Shown: piece by piece, positions 1-8,545 of the stretch
Layout of the letters: every line of letters starts with the position of its first letter
How positions within the stretch are numbered: the first letter of the stretch is position 1
Assembly (NCBI RefSeq): GCF_000527175.1
Contig: NZ_AZUR01000001.1
Span: forward strand, 3,931,001-3,995,000
Length of the DNA: 64,000 nucleotides
Direction of reading: 5' to 3'
DNA from: Pseudogulbenkiania sp. MAI-1
Lineage (GTDB): Bacteria; Pseudomonadota; Gammaproteobacteria; Burkholderiales; Chromobacteriaceae
Position numbers and translations under genes: made by a program
The notes under the pieces: generated by a model
The model's database searches: none
What the model saw: the letters and a program-made list of their open reading frames with translations, nothing else
What the model was told of the DNA's origin: nothing

Positions 1-456
1 GTCCATCAGGCGGCCCTGTTCGGTGGAGTAGACACCGCCGCGGCTGGAGGCGATCAGCACCTTCTTGCCGCCGGCCAGGCCGACCGGACCGTTCTCGGTG
101 TACTTGAAGGTGCGGCCGGCGGCGGCCACGCGGTCGATCCAGGCCTTGAGCTGCGACGGGATCGAGAAGTTGTACATCGGAGCACCGATCACGATCACGT
201 CGGCGGCCAGAAACTCGGCGATCAGCTCGTCGGTCAGCGCCTTCTCGCTGCGCTGGGTGGCGGTCCAGTCCGCTTCCGGCGTGAAGTTGGCACCGATGAT
301 CTCGCCGGACAGGTGAGCAATTTCGGCCCCGGCCAGGTCACGGTAGCTCACTTCGAGCGCCGGATGCTGGCGACGGACGTTGTCGACCAGGGCGGCGGTC
401 AGCTGACGCGAAACGGAGTTGCCGAGGATGCTGGAATCGATGTGCAGCAGTTTCAT
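1..456 (-). CDS. azoR: FMN-dependent NADH-azoreductase, C-terminus outside window
   Basis: The first 152 residues of an AzoR-type flavodoxin-fold reductase, which reduces azo compounds and quinones with NADH and bound FMN in the cytoplasm. It starts MKLLHIDSSILGNSVSRQLT, the usual N-terminus with the FMN-phosphate loop, and further on carries IGAPMYNFSIPSQLKAWID, a flavin-contacting segment typical of the family. The ATG at 456 is the natural start. About 50 residues of the usual ~200 lie beyond position 1. It is transcribed divergently from the LysR gene at 564, a common arrangement for LysR-controlled oxidoreductases. The family call is firm; the physiological substrate is not known. Confidence 0.93.
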   Translation of the reverse strand, partial: MKLLHIDSSILGNSVSRQLTAALVDNVRRQHPALEVSYRDLAGAEIAHLSGEIIGANFTPEADWTATQRSEKALTDELIAEFLAADVIVIGAPMYNFSIPSQLKAWIDRVAAAGRTFKYTENGPVGLAGGKKVLIASSRGGVYSTEQGRLMD

Positions 457-563
457 GGTGGTGCTCCTGTAGAAAGTGGGTACAGGTGCATGGTAGGTTT
501 TATCGCCAATCGCCACTAGACGGCTAAAATAAGAAGCATTGTTCCACCGATAGGACAATTTTC

Positions 564-1490
564 ATGCGCGACCTCAACGACCTGCTGTTCTTCGCCAAGG
601 TGGTCGAACACAACGGTTTCAACGCCGCCTCCCGCGTGCTGGGCATCCCCAAGTCGCGCCTGTCGCGGCGCGTGGCCGGACTGGAAGAAGAGCTCGGCGT
701 GCGCCTGCTCCAGCGCACCACGCGCAAGCTGGCGCTGACCGAGGTCGGCGCCAGCTTTTACGCCCACTGCCAGGCCATGCTGGCCGAGGCCGACGCCGCC
801 GAGGAAAGCATCTCGCGCGTCACCGCCGAGGCTCGCGGGCTGATCCGGGTGAGCTGCCCCGAGCTCCTGGCCAAGACCGAACTTGGCCCGATTCTGCCGC
901 GCTTCATGCAGCGCCATCCGCAGGTGCGGCTGCTGCTGGAGGCGACCAACCGCCGCGTCGACCTGATCGAGGAAGGCATCGACGTGGCGATCCGGGTGCG
1001 CAGCGTGATCGAGGACAGTGCAAGCCTGGTGGCGCGCCGGCTCGGCATCGCCCGCCAGGCGCTGGTGGCGAGCCCCGCCTTGCTGGAACAGTACGGCACG
1101 CCGGTGAGCCCGGCCGAGCTCGCCGCGCTGCCGGCACTGTCGATGAGCTGGCCGGACGGACGCGGCCACTTCGCCCTGCTCGACGAGGTCGGCCACAACT
1201 ACAGCGTGCAGATCGAACAGCCGCGGCTGATCACCGACGACCTGATGGTGCTGACCGAGGCGGCCGAGGCCGGACTGGGCGTGGCGCTGTTGCCGGCGCA
1301 GCTCTGTCACGAGGCGCTGGCGGCAGGACGGCTCACACGGCTGCTGCCGAACTACGTCATCCCCGGCGGCATCCTGCACGCCGTGTTCCCGAGCCGGCGC
1401 GGGCTGGTGCCGGCAGTGCGCGCCTTCATCGACTTCCTCGCCGCGGAACTGGTGCCGCAGGAGCATCCGGGCTACGAGCGGTTGGGCTGA
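564..1490 (+). CDS. LysR-family transcriptional regulator
   Basis: 308 residues with an N-terminal winged HTH (about 1-60: MRDLNDLLFFAKVVEHNGF, then NAASRVLGIPKSRLSRRVAG) and a LysR substrate-binding domain from about 90. It resembles the DsdC/YafC/PecT-like branch, in which the first residues read DLNDL-FF--VV. It is divergent from azoR across 107 bp, so it probably regulates azoR and itself; the inducer cannot be read from the sequence. Its gene ends at 1490, convergent with the DMT transporter. An imperfect hairpin (GCCGTAC / GTACGGC, 1553-1571) lies between the two stop codons. Confidence 0.92.
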   Translation: MRDLNDLLFFAKVVEHNGFNAASRVLGIPKSRLSRRVAGLEEELGVRLLQRTTRKLALTEVGASFYAHCQAMLAEADAAEESISRVTAEARGLIRVSCPELLAKTELGPILPRFMQRHPQVRLLLEATNRRVDLIEEGIDVAIRVRSVIEDSASLVARRLGIARQALVASPALLEQYGTPVSPAELAALPALSMSWPDGRGHFALLDEVGHNYSVQIEQPRLITDDLMVLTEAAEAGLGVALLPAQLCHEALAAGRLTRLLPNYVIPGGILHAVFPSRRGLVPAVRAFIDFLAAELVPQEHPGYERLG

Positions 1491-1620
1491 GCCTCATTGG
1501 AGCGTGTAGAAGAAATCGTCGCGAGCGCCCCTAGGCCGATCCGAGAAGCACAGCCGTACAAGTGGTACGGCGAGCATCACAGGATCGGGATCGGGGCGCG
1601 CAGCAGATTTATTCACGCGC

Positions 1621-2586
1621 TCACACCGGCATCTCGTCGGCCAGGGGTTCGTTGGGCTGCAGATGCAGCCACGACGACCACAGCACGCCGCCCAGCAGCA
1701 GCAGCATCGCCAGGCTCTCGAACGGACGCGGCCAGCGCCATTCGTAGAGGAAGCCGTAGAACAGCGCGAACAGCGTCTCGAACACGATCAGTTGCCCGCT
1801 CAGGGTCAGCGGCAGGCGGCGACTGGCGGCGTTCCAGAGGCCGGTACCGAGCACCGAGGCGCCCAGCGCCACCGCCACCGTGATGCCGGCGAACAGCGCC
1901 CAGTCGCGCTCGGCCGAAGCCGGCACCGACAGCGCCAGCCAGCCCGCCGGCAAAGCCAGCAGCAGCGCCAACACCCCGGTGCACACCCCGGTGAGCAGCG
2001 ACCACTCGTGGCTGTTGAAACGCGGATGCTGGCGCAGATAGCGCGCGTTGGCTACCGCGTACCAGGTCCACGACAGCAGGGCGGCGACGGCGCAGGCGAG
2101 CCCCCCGAGCTTGACCAGCCAGCCGGCACTGTCGTTGGCCGGGTCCGGCGCGTAGAGGAATACGTCGAGGTTGATCGCCGCCACGCCCGCCATGATCAGC
2201 GCCAGCGGCCAGGCCAGCGCGGAGAGGCGCAAGGCGCCGTGTTCGCGGCTGCCAATCACCGTCATCAGCAGCGGCAGCACGCCGATGATCAGCGAGGTCG
2301 GCGCGATGCCGACCAGCTGCACCGCGCTGATCAAGAGCACGTAGTAGATGATGTTGCCGATCAGCGAGAGCCGCAGCAGCGCCAGCCAGTCCTCGTGCTG
2401 CAGCTTCCCGCGCACGCCGCGCCACAAGGGCAGCAGCATCAGCAAGGACACCACGCCGTAGCTCAGGTAGCGGCACGAGGCCAGCTCCAGCGGCGAGAAC
2501 GCCGACAGCGCGCGCGGCGCCAGAAACACCATGCCCCACAGGGCACCGGCCGCGAGGCCGTACAACACACCTTGAATCACCTTCAC
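1621..2586 (-). CDS. DMT-superfamily transporter (two EamA domains)
   Basis: About 320 residues forming roughly ten hydrophobic helices, arranged as two EamA-like repeats (about 5-145 and 160-310). The opening GLAAGALWGMVFLAPRALS is typical of inner-membrane drug/metabolite exporters. The longest frame starts with GTG at 2586, but the GGGAG Shine-Dalgarno fits better with a GTG two codons later (2580); no ATG lies near. It follows the AraC-type regulator on the same strand after 93 bp, so that regulator may control it. The substrate is unknown. Confidence 0.88.
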   Translation of the reverse strand: MKVIQGVLYGLAAGALWGMVFLAPRALSAFSPLELASCRYLSYGVVSLLMLLPLWRGVRGKLQHEDWLALLRLSLIGNIIYYVLLISAVQLVGIAPTSLIIGVLPLLMTVIGSREHGALRLSALAWPLALIMAGVAAINLDVFLYAPDPANDSAGWLVKLGGLACAVAALLSWTWYAVANARYLRQHPRFNSHEWSLLTGVCTGVLALLLALPAGWLALSVPASAERDWALFAGITVAVALGASVLGTGLWNAASRRLPLTLSGQLIVFETLFALFYGFLYEWRWPRPFESLAMLLLLGGVLWSSWLHLQPNEPLADEMPV

Positions 2587-2679
2587 TCCCGTCAGTCCGT
2601 TGCGGCTCGGCGTGTGGACGCGCTCCGCCCCATTTGCCCGGCAGTGTAGTGAAGGAAAGAGAAAAAATCTGTCGCCGGA

Positions 2680-3453
2680 CTACGCCGGCTTGGTGCGCGA
2701 CTCCGCCCGCGCGGCACGGCGCAGTGCGCTCGGCGTCTCGCCGAACTCGCGCACCAGCGCGCTGGTGAAGGCGCTCTGCGAAGAGTAGCCGGTGCGCGCC
2801 GCCACCTCGCCCACCGGCAGCATGGTGGTGGTGAGCAGCAGACGAGCGAGCCGCAGGCGGCGCCGGCGGACGTACTCCATCGGACGCAGCCCGGTCTCGG
2901 CGAGGAAGCGTTCGTGAAAGCGCGACGGCGCGAGCCCGACCAGCTCGGCCAGGTCGCGCACCTGCAAGGGGTGGGCGCAGTGGCGGTCGATGAAGGCATC
3001 GATCCGCGCCAGCGGCAGGCCCGGCAGCGTCGCCGCCGGCTGCTGCACCAGCCCCGCCAGCAGCAGGGCGGCCCCGTGGCGGCCGACGGCGGCGTCGAGC
3101 GTCGGCAGCGCCGCCAGGCCGCTCACCAACGATGCCAGCGCCGGGCTCAGCACGTGCGTGCCCGGCGTGTCGAGCAACCGGCGCGCCTCGTCCGCCCCGG
3201 CGCCGAGCAACGCACCCAGCCCGTCCACGCCGGACGACACGTCCAGCACCAGGCAGCTCGCTGCCTGGGCGCCGGCGAAAGCGTGGCGGCAGGCGGAGGG
3301 AATCACCGCCAGTTGCTGCGCCGCGACGCAGCCGGCACGGCCCTCGACGTCCATCTGCAACGCGCCGTCCAGCCCAAACACCAGTTGGGCGTGGTCGTGG
3401 CTGTGGGCCTGCGTCTCGGGCAGGTAATGGCGGACGGACAGCGAGGGGTTCAT
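2680..3453 (-). CDS. AraC-family transcriptional regulator with cupin sensor domain
   Basis: 257 residues from ATG 3453. An N-terminal cupin-like sensor with the metal/ligand motif HSHDHAQLVFGLDG is followed by a C-terminal double HTH (IDAFIDRHCAHPLQVRDLAE ... GYSSQSAFTSALVREFGE). A longer frame from TTG 3501 exists, but the ATG gives the normal N-terminus for the family; neither has a strong ribosome site. It lies directly upstream of the DMT exporter on the same strand, which suggests it controls export of the compound it senses. Confidence 0.88.
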   Translation of the reverse strand: MNPSLSVRHYLPETQAHSHDHAQLVFGLDGALQMDVEGRAGCVAAQQLAVIPSACRHAFAGAQAASCLVLDVSSGVDGLGALLGAGADEARRLLDTPGTHVLSPALASLVSGLAALPTLDAAVGRHGAALLLAGLVQQPAATLPGLPLARIDAFIDRHCAHPLQVRDLAELVGLAPSRFHERFLAETGLRPMEYVRRRRLRLARLLLTTTMLPVGEVAARTGYSSQSAFTSALVREFGETPSALRRAARAESRTKPA

Positions 3454-3574
3454 GAAACGAACGGCGTAGCGGTGGCGGATAAGCGATAGTCTGCCCGACA
3501 AGCGCGCCGAGGAGAACCGTCATGGCGCCGCTTGCGCCCTAAAATGACGCTCGACAGGCCATCCACGCACAAAA

Positions 3575-3605
3575 CGGCCCCGCTCCCTGCCGGGAAACGG
3601 GGCCG
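3575..3605 (-). terminator. Rho-independent terminator of the hut operon
   Basis: Perfect 8-bp GC stem CGGCCCCG / CGGGGCCG with a 15-nt loop. On the minus strand the stem runs into TTTT. It lies 21 bp beyond the hutG stop codon. Confidence 0.8.
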
Positions 3606-3625
3606 CGCATCTTTCCGGAATGCCG

Positions 3626-4429
3626 TCAGGCCGGCTGATCAGTCCACTGCAGCAGGCTCTCCAGCAGCGCGCGCAACACCGGCTGCACCTTCGTCGCGCG
3701 CGCCTCGTCGTAGGCGTACGGCGCCTGCTCTTCCATGTAGGTGGCGAGCGACAGCTCGAGCTGGATGGCGTGCTGGCCCTTGTCGGGTTGGCCATAGGCG
3801 CGGGTGATGTAGCCGCCCTTGAAGCGGCCGTTCAGCACCGCGCTGTAGGCCGGGAAACCCTGCGCCACCGCCAGCAGACGCTCGCCCAGGCCCTCAGCGC
3901 AGGAAGCGCCGCCGGCGCTGCCCAGGTTGAAGTCGGGTAGCTTGCCTTCGAAGAAGCGCGGCACCTCGGAGCGGATCGAGTGCGCCTCCCACAGCAAGGC
4001 CACGCCGTGTTCGGCCTTGATGCGCGCCATCTCGTCCTGCAGCGCCAGGTGATAAGGGCGCCAGTAACGCTCGACGCGCCGTTCGATCTCGGTATCGTCC
4101 GGCTCCTCGCCGGGACGGTACAGCGGCACCTTGGCGAAGGTGTCGACCGGGCACAGCCCCGTCGTATCCTGGCCCGGATAGAGGTTGGCGTTATCCGGCG
4201 GACGGTTGAGGTCGATGACGTAGCGCGAGTAGCGCGGGATCAGGATCGACGCGCCCAGCGCGACGGCAAAGTCATACAGCCGCGGCAGATGCCAGTCGGT
4301 ATCGTCCAGTTCGGCCGCCACCGGCGCCAGGCGCCCGGTTAGTTCGGCAGGCAGCTCGGTGCCGACGTGCGGCATCGAGATCAACAGCGGCGCGCTGCCG
4401 CGGTGCAAGGTGTAGATCGGGGTATCCAT
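3626..4429 (-). CDS. hutG: N-formylglutamate deformylase
   Basis: 267 residues of the N-formylglutamate amidohydrolase family. It hydrolyses N-formyl-L-glutamate to glutamate and formate, the last step of the five-step histidine pathway. Family features are visible: SMPHVGTELP near the N-terminus, DDTDWHLPRLYDFA, VIDLNRPPDNANLYPGQDTT, and the metal-binding LLWEAHSIRSEVPRFFEG. It is the last gene of hutC-hutD-hutF-hutG, 30 bp after hutF and followed by a terminator. The HutF/HutG route releases formate rather than formamide. hutH, hutU and hutI are not in the window. Confidence 0.95.
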   Translation of the reverse strand: MDTPIYTLHRGSAPLLISMPHVGTELPAELTGRLAPVAAELDDTDWHLPRLYDFAVALGASILIPRYSRYVIDLNRPPDNANLYPGQDTTGLCPVDTFAKVPLYRPGEEPDDTEIERRVERYWRPYHLALQDEMARIKAEHGVALLWEAHSIRSEVPRFFEGKLPDFNLGSAGGASCAEGLGERLLAVAQGFPAYSAVLNGRFKGGYITRAYGQPDKGQHAIQLELSLATYMEEQAPYAYDEARATKVQPVLRALLESLLQWTDQPA

Positions 4430-4459
4430 CGTCCGAATTCCGTGCGAAGTGATTAGAGA

Positions 4460-5851
4460 TCAGCCCAGCAGCTCGGCCAGTGCCTGGCGGTAACCCTGTG
4501 CCGCCGCCACCTCGGAAACGTGGCGCCGCTCGGCGACAATGCGCCGACCGCCGGCATAGACGTCGCGGATCGGCGTCTCGCCGTGCTGGCAGAACACCAG
4601 TCCGGCCAGCAGTTGGTCAGCCACGCGCTGCGCCAGGTTGGGGTGCTCGGCGTCGAGCACCAGCAAGTCGGCACGCTGGCCGACCGCCAGCCCGGCCACC
4701 GGCCGCCCGGTCGCCAGCGCGCCGCCGGCCACGGCCTGGGCGTACAGCCGGTCCGCCACCACCGGGGCGTCGGCGCTGGCGAGCGCATTGCGGCGCCGGT
4801 CGCGCAGGCGCTGGCTGTATTCCAACAGGCGCAGCTCCTCGACCAGCGACACGCTGACATGGCTGTCCGAACCGATCCCCCAGTTGCCGCCGGCGGCGAG
4901 GTAGGCCACGCCGTCGAAGATGCCGTCGCCGAGGTTGGCCTCGGTGGTCGGGCAGATGCCGGCCACCGCGCCGCTCGCCGCCAGGTCAGCGGTTTCGTCC
5001 GGCGTCATGTGGGTGGCGTGCACCAGGCACCAGCGTTCGTCGAGCGGCTGGTTGTCGAGCAGCCAGCGCACCGGGCGCTTGCCCAGCTCGGCCACGCAGT
5101 CGTCCACCTCCTTGGTCTGCTCGGCGATGTGGATGTGGATCGGCGCGCCGGGATCGTCGCCGTGCAGGCCACTGCGCAAGGCTTCCAGCGTGGCCGGCGT
5201 GACGGCGCGCAGCGAGTGCGGCGCCACGCCGTAGCGCAGGCCGGCATGCTGCGGATGATCGCGGCGCAGCCGCGCCAGCAGATCGAGCATCCAGTCGGTG
5301 CTGGCGACGAAGCGTGCCTGCTCCGGCAGCGGCGGCTTGGCGCCGAAACCGCTTTGCTGATACAGCACCGGCAGCAGCGTGAGGCCGATACCGGCATCGG
5401 CGGCGGCGGCGATCAGGCGCTCGCAATGCTCGGCCGGATTGGCGTAAGGCCGGCCGTTGGCGTCATGGTGCACGTAGTGGAACTCGCACACCGAGGTGTA
5501 GCCGGCCTTGGCCATCTCGACGTAAAGCTGGCGCGCCACGGCCTCCAGCGTGTCCGGCGTCAGTCGCCCGGCGAAGCGGTACATCAGGCTGCGCCAGCTC
5601 CAGAAGCTGTCCTGCGGGTGGCCGAGGTATTCGGTCAGCCCGGCCATGGCGCGCTGGAAGGCGTGCGAATGCAGGTTCGGCATGCCGGCGATCACCGGGC
5701 CGGCGGCGCGCTCGACGCCCTCGGGCGGCACCGCATCGGGCTCGACGGTGTTCAGCAGGCCATACGCGTCCCAGCGCAGCAGCACGTTACGGCGCCAGCC
5801 CTCGGGCAGCAGCGCGCGATCGGCAAACAGGGAATGGGGTGCGGAAGTCAT
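4460..5851 (-). CDS. hutF: Formimidoylglutamate deiminase
   Basis: 463-residue amidohydrolase-superfamily enzyme that deaminates N-formimidoyl-L-glutamate to N-formylglutamate and ammonia. Metal-site signatures are in place: AGMPNLHSHAFQRAMAGLTE (HxH), IHIHIAEQTKEVDDC, LVHATHMTPDE and GIGSDSHVSVSLVEELRLLE. The ATG at 5851 is preceded by GAGGTG at good spacing. It sits 9 bp after hutD and 30 bp before hutG, in one operon. Confidence 0.95.
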   Translation of the reverse strand: MTSAPHSLFADRALLPEGWRRNVLLRWDAYGLLNTVEPDAVPPEGVERAAGPVIAGMPNLHSHAFQRAMAGLTEYLGHPQDSFWSWRSLMYRFAGRLTPDTLEAVARQLYVEMAKAGYTSVCEFHYVHHDANGRPYANPAEHCERLIAAAADAGIGLTLLPVLYQQSGFGAKPPLPEQARFVASTDWMLDLLARLRRDHPQHAGLRYGVAPHSLRAVTPATLEALRSGLHGDDPGAPIHIHIAEQTKEVDDCVAELGKRPVRWLLDNQPLDERWCLVHATHMTPDETADLAASGAVAGICPTTEANLGDGIFDGVAYLAAGGNWGIGSDSHVSVSLVEELRLLEYSQRLRDRRRNALASADAPVVADRLYAQAVAGGALATGRPVAGLAVGQRADLLVLDAEHPNLAQRVADQLLAGLVFCQHGETPIRDVYAGGRRIVAERRHVSEVAAAQGYRQALAELLG

Positions 5852-5860
5852 CGGTCCACC

Positions 5861-6514
5861 TCAGGAATGGTCGGAAGAGGAAGGCGCCAGCAGGCGGATG
5901 CTGACGGCGAGCAGTGAGCCATCGCCGGCCATGCGGCAGTCGAGGGCGGCGGCGGCGTCGAGACGCAGCGTGTCGTCGGCCTCGAGTGCAAGCGGCGCGT
6001 CGCCGCCGAGGGATAGCTCGACCCGGCCCTGCGCGCAGAACAGCAGCACCACGTCGCCGTCGAGCACGTGCCGGCCGGCCCCCTGCCAGACTTCGACCCG
6101 GCCCTGCGCGGCATCGCGGCGCAGCATCAGGTTGAAGTCGCGCGTGGCACCGCCGGGCAGCGTGGCCTCGATCGCCGCCTCGCCGGCGAACACGGCACGC
6201 GCCAGCGGCTGGCACAAGGCGTACACCGTGCCGTCGTCCTGCTCGAGACGCATGCCGTCGCCGGCCAAGAGCACCAGGGTGCGGTCGACACCGGGAAAAC
6301 GCGAAAACGGCCCGGCCTGGGCCACGTCGGCCAGGCTCACGCGCCAGGCGAAATCGTCCAGCCCGGCGTCGTCCGGCCCGGCGGCGATCTCGCGCGTCAC
6401 CCCGCCGCCGTTCTTCCACGGCCGCGCTTGCAGTGCGGCGCCGCGGATCAGCGTGTAATCGGGCACCCGGCTCGGCGCCTCGGTCATCCCGGCGTCGTGC
6501 TGTGGCTTGTTCAT
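5861..6514 (-). CDS. hutD: HutD-family protein
   Basis: 217 residues from the ATG at 6514. This start is chosen over an upstream in-frame ATG because GGGGGAGG lies 5-6 bp before it. HutD is a bicupin-like protein found in hut operons; it is thought to tune hut activity, perhaps by binding an intermediate, and no catalytic activity is established. The hallmark RPWKNGGGVTREIA is present near the N-terminus, followed by WRVSLADVAQAGPFSRFPGV. Two HutC-like sites lie 40-90 bp upstream. Confidence 0.93.
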   Translation of the reverse strand: MNKPQHDAGMTEAPSRVPDYTLIRGAALQARPWKNGGGVTREIAAGPDDAGLDDFAWRVSLADVAQAGPFSRFPGVDRTLVLLAGDGMRLEQDDGTVYALCQPLARAVFAGEAAIEATLPGGATRDFNLMLRRDAAQGRVEVWQGAGRHVLDGDVVLLFCAQGRVELSLGGDAPLALEADDTLRLDAAAALDCRMAGDGSLLAVSIRLLAPSSSDHS

Positions 6515-6553
6515 CTGGCCTCCCCCATGGAGCGGCCGGCATGGCCGCGTCAA

Positions 6554-6563
6554 TGTCTATACA
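6554..6563. promoter_or_regulatory. Probable HutC operator (imperfect)
   Basis: TGTCTATACA, one base off the TGTA-N2-TACA consensus published for HutC in Pseudomonas. It lies 40 bp upstream of the hutD start. Confidence 0.55.
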
Positions 6564-6589
6564 AGTTCAGCCAGTGTAGCGCAGCGTTA

Positions 6590-6601
6590 TTGTATATACA
6601 A
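6590..6601. promoter_or_regulatory. Probable HutC operator
   Basis: TTGTATATACAA, a perfect palindrome containing TGTA-N2-TACA, in the hutC-hutD gap. It suggests that hutDFG has its own HutC-repressed promoter in addition to read-through from hutC. Confidence 0.7.
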
Positions 6602-6646
6602 GTGCGGAACCGCATGCAGAGACGGCGGAAAAAGAAGGGAAGGACC

Positions 6647-7357
6647 TCAGTAGCGGCCGCTGAACTGGAAGCGCGAGCCCGGATGCCACAGCGTCACGTC
6701 GGTCGCCACCTGCTCGTGCGCCCAGGTACGGCGGTGCAGCACCAGGCAGGGGTCGCCGATGTCCATCTGCAGCCGATGGCGCGCCACGGCGTCCGGCAGG
6801 CGCGCGGTGATGACGTACTCGGCGCGCTGCAGCGCGGCCTCCTGCGTCATGTACTCGTTGGGGGTGATGAGACGGAAGTCCTGCTCGAGGTAATGCGGGT
6901 ACAGGCGCGGGTTGACGTAGCGGTCCTCCAGCTGGATCGGCACGCTGTTCTCGAAATGCACGATACGCGAGTGGAAGGCATAGGCGTCGGCCGGCAGCTC
7001 CAGCGCCGCCAGCGCCTTGGGATCGGTCGTGCGTTCCAGGATCAGCACCTCGCTGCTGTGCTCGTCGCCGCGTCCCTTGATCTCCTCGGCGATGCTCTTG
7101 ATCTCGATCAGCGTCGACTGGTACTTCTGCCCGGTGACGAAGGTGCCCGCCCCCTGCACCCGGTTGAGCACCTGCTCGGCGGTCAGCTCACGCAAGGCGC
7201 GGTGCACCGTCATGCGCGAAACCCCGAACTGCTTGACCAGCTCGTGCTCGGACGGGATCAGGCTACCCATCGGCCAGGTGCCGCTCTCGATCTGGCGACG
7301 GACGTAGTCCTTGATTTGCACGTAGGCAGGAACGGGTTTGGTGGCGGTTTGGGACAT
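6647..7357 (-). CDS. hutC: Histidine utilisation repressor, GntR/HutC family
   Basis: 236 residues from the ATG at 7357. The N-terminal winged HTH (about 8-75) contains PAYVQIKDYVRRQIESGTW, IPSEHELVKQFGVSRMTVHR and VQGAGTFV. The C-terminal UTRA effector domain (about 95-230) contains HFENSVPIQLEDRYVNPRLY and ends in LWHPGSRFQFSGRY, a HutC hallmark. HutC represses hut operons until urocanate binds. It heads hutC-D-F-G, and an operator-like palindrome sits 58 bp upstream of its start, so it probably represses itself. Confidence 0.94.
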   Translation of the reverse strand: MSQTATKPVPAYVQIKDYVRRQIESGTWPMGSLIPSEHELVKQFGVSRMTVHRALRELTAEQVLNRVQGAGTFVTGQKYQSTLIEIKSIAEEIKGRGDEHSSEVLILERTTDPKALAALELPADAYAFHSRIVHFENSVPIQLEDRYVNPRLYPHYLEQDFRLITPNEYMTQEAALQRAEYVITARLPDAVARHRLQMDIGDPCLVLHRRTWAHEQVATDVTLWHPGSRFQFSGRY

Positions 7358-7414
7358 GGAGGCGCGATCTAGATGAAGAATGGGAATGCTTGACACTATA
7401 GCACGCGCCAAACT

Positions 7415-7424
7415 TGTCTAGACA
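7415..7424. promoter_or_regulatory. Probable HutC operator in the hutC promoter
   Basis: TGTCTAGACA, a perfect 10-bp palindrome of the same spacing as the sites near hutD. It is followed on the minus strand by a -10-like TATAGT (7394-7399), which places it near the -35 region. Confidence 0.6.
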
Positions 7425-7465
7425 TAGTCCGGCCGCCACGCCGGGCTATAGCCAAGAGGCCGGCC

Positions 7466-8473
7466 CTACTCGCGCCGGCGCAGCTTGATCGTCAGCGTCA
7501 GTCCGCCCTCGCCGTCGTCGAGCGAGTGGAAATTCTGCAACCCGAACGAGGACGGCAGCAGCAGGCTCATGCCGTGCCCCACGCCCACCTTGCTCAGCAT
7601 GCGCTCCAGCCGCTTCGCCATGCCCTGCGCCGGCAGTTCGGAACTGTCGTCGAGCGCGAAGCCGTACGACTCGGCGGCCGTGTCGAAGGCCTGCGACACC
7701 TGCTCGCGCGGCACAAAGCGCTCCGCCACCGCGCTCACCTGTCCCGCCGACACCGCCTCCTCCGCCTGGCACAGCGCCAAGCACTCGTCCTTGAAGCGCG
7801 CCTGCTCCAGCGGGTCGTCGATCCCGCCGGAAATCTGCTCCACCACCTCGGCCACCATGCGGCTGCGCGAACCGCTATCGGGCACGCGCAGCGCCTGCAG
7901 GAAATCGTCGAGCCAGAACTTGGCCTGCTGGCCCAGCCGGTCCACCGCGTATACCGTCGGGCCGTGCTCCAACAGCAGCGCGCCCTTGTCGATCAGCCTC
8001 GGGTTGATGCCGGACGCGTGGCCCAGGTCGAACACCGTGCCAGACTCGATTACGGTCAGGAAATCGTCGCGAATCTCCGACTTGAACACGCCCAGCGCGC
8101 GCTGCGGCTCCTCCCCCTCCGCGAGGCCGGAAAACAACACCACCAGCAAGTCGCCGGCGCTGATGTTGGGATGCTGCGAACGCGCATACAGATGGCGCGC
8201 AATGCGCCGCGACAGCTCGAGGAAATCCAGCTCGTCGCGGAAGAACTGGCGCGAGTAGTGGTACAGCTCGTTGAGATTGAGATCGGACTCGTGCACGAAC
8301 TGGTACTTCTTCTTGTCCGACACGATGCCCTTGAGATAGCCCTCGAGAATCAGCGCCGACACCTCATCGTTCACCTCCGTGGTGCGCTCCGACAACTGCA
8401 GCGGCTCCCCGCGCGCCGGATTGCCCACGCGGTGCACCACCAGCCGCTCCACCCTCGCCTCGCCGATCACCAT
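7466..8473 (-). CDS. ndpA: Nucleoid-associated protein NdpA / YejK family
   Basis: 335 residues from ATG 8473, the same length as E. coli YejK. This ATG is preceded by AGGGAGACGGAG and preferred to a TTG seven codons upstream. It belongs to the 37-kDa nucleoid-associated family (NA37), which binds the bacterial nucleoid; its molecular role is poorly defined. Family-like segments include SERTTEVNDEVSALILEGY, KKYQFVHESDLNLNELYHYS, SQHPNISAGDLLVVLFSG and, at the C-terminus, LTLTIKLRRRE. It is a single gene between hutC and an MFS transporter. Confidence 0.9.
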   Translation of the reverse strand: MVIGEARVERLVVHRVGNPARGEPLQLSERTTEVNDEVSALILEGYLKGIVSDKKKYQFVHESDLNLNELYHYSRQFFRDELDFLELSRRIARHLYARSQHPNISAGDLLVVLFSGLAEGEEPQRALGVFKSEIRDDFLTVIESGTVFDLGHASGINPRLIDKGALLLEHGPTVYAVDRLGQQAKFWLDDFLQALRVPDSGSRSRMVAEVVEQISGGIDDPLEQARFKDECLALCQAEEAVSAGQVSAVAERFVPREQVSQAFDTAAESYGFALDDSSELPAQGMAKRLERMLSKVGVGHGMSLLLPSSFGLQNFHSLDDGEGGLTLTIKLRRRE

Positions 8474-8545
8474 CTCCGTCTCCCTGTTCGCCAACGAGCC
8501 GCGATTATTGCCGCCGCCCCTGCCTCTGGCAAGCCGGCCCGCCGC

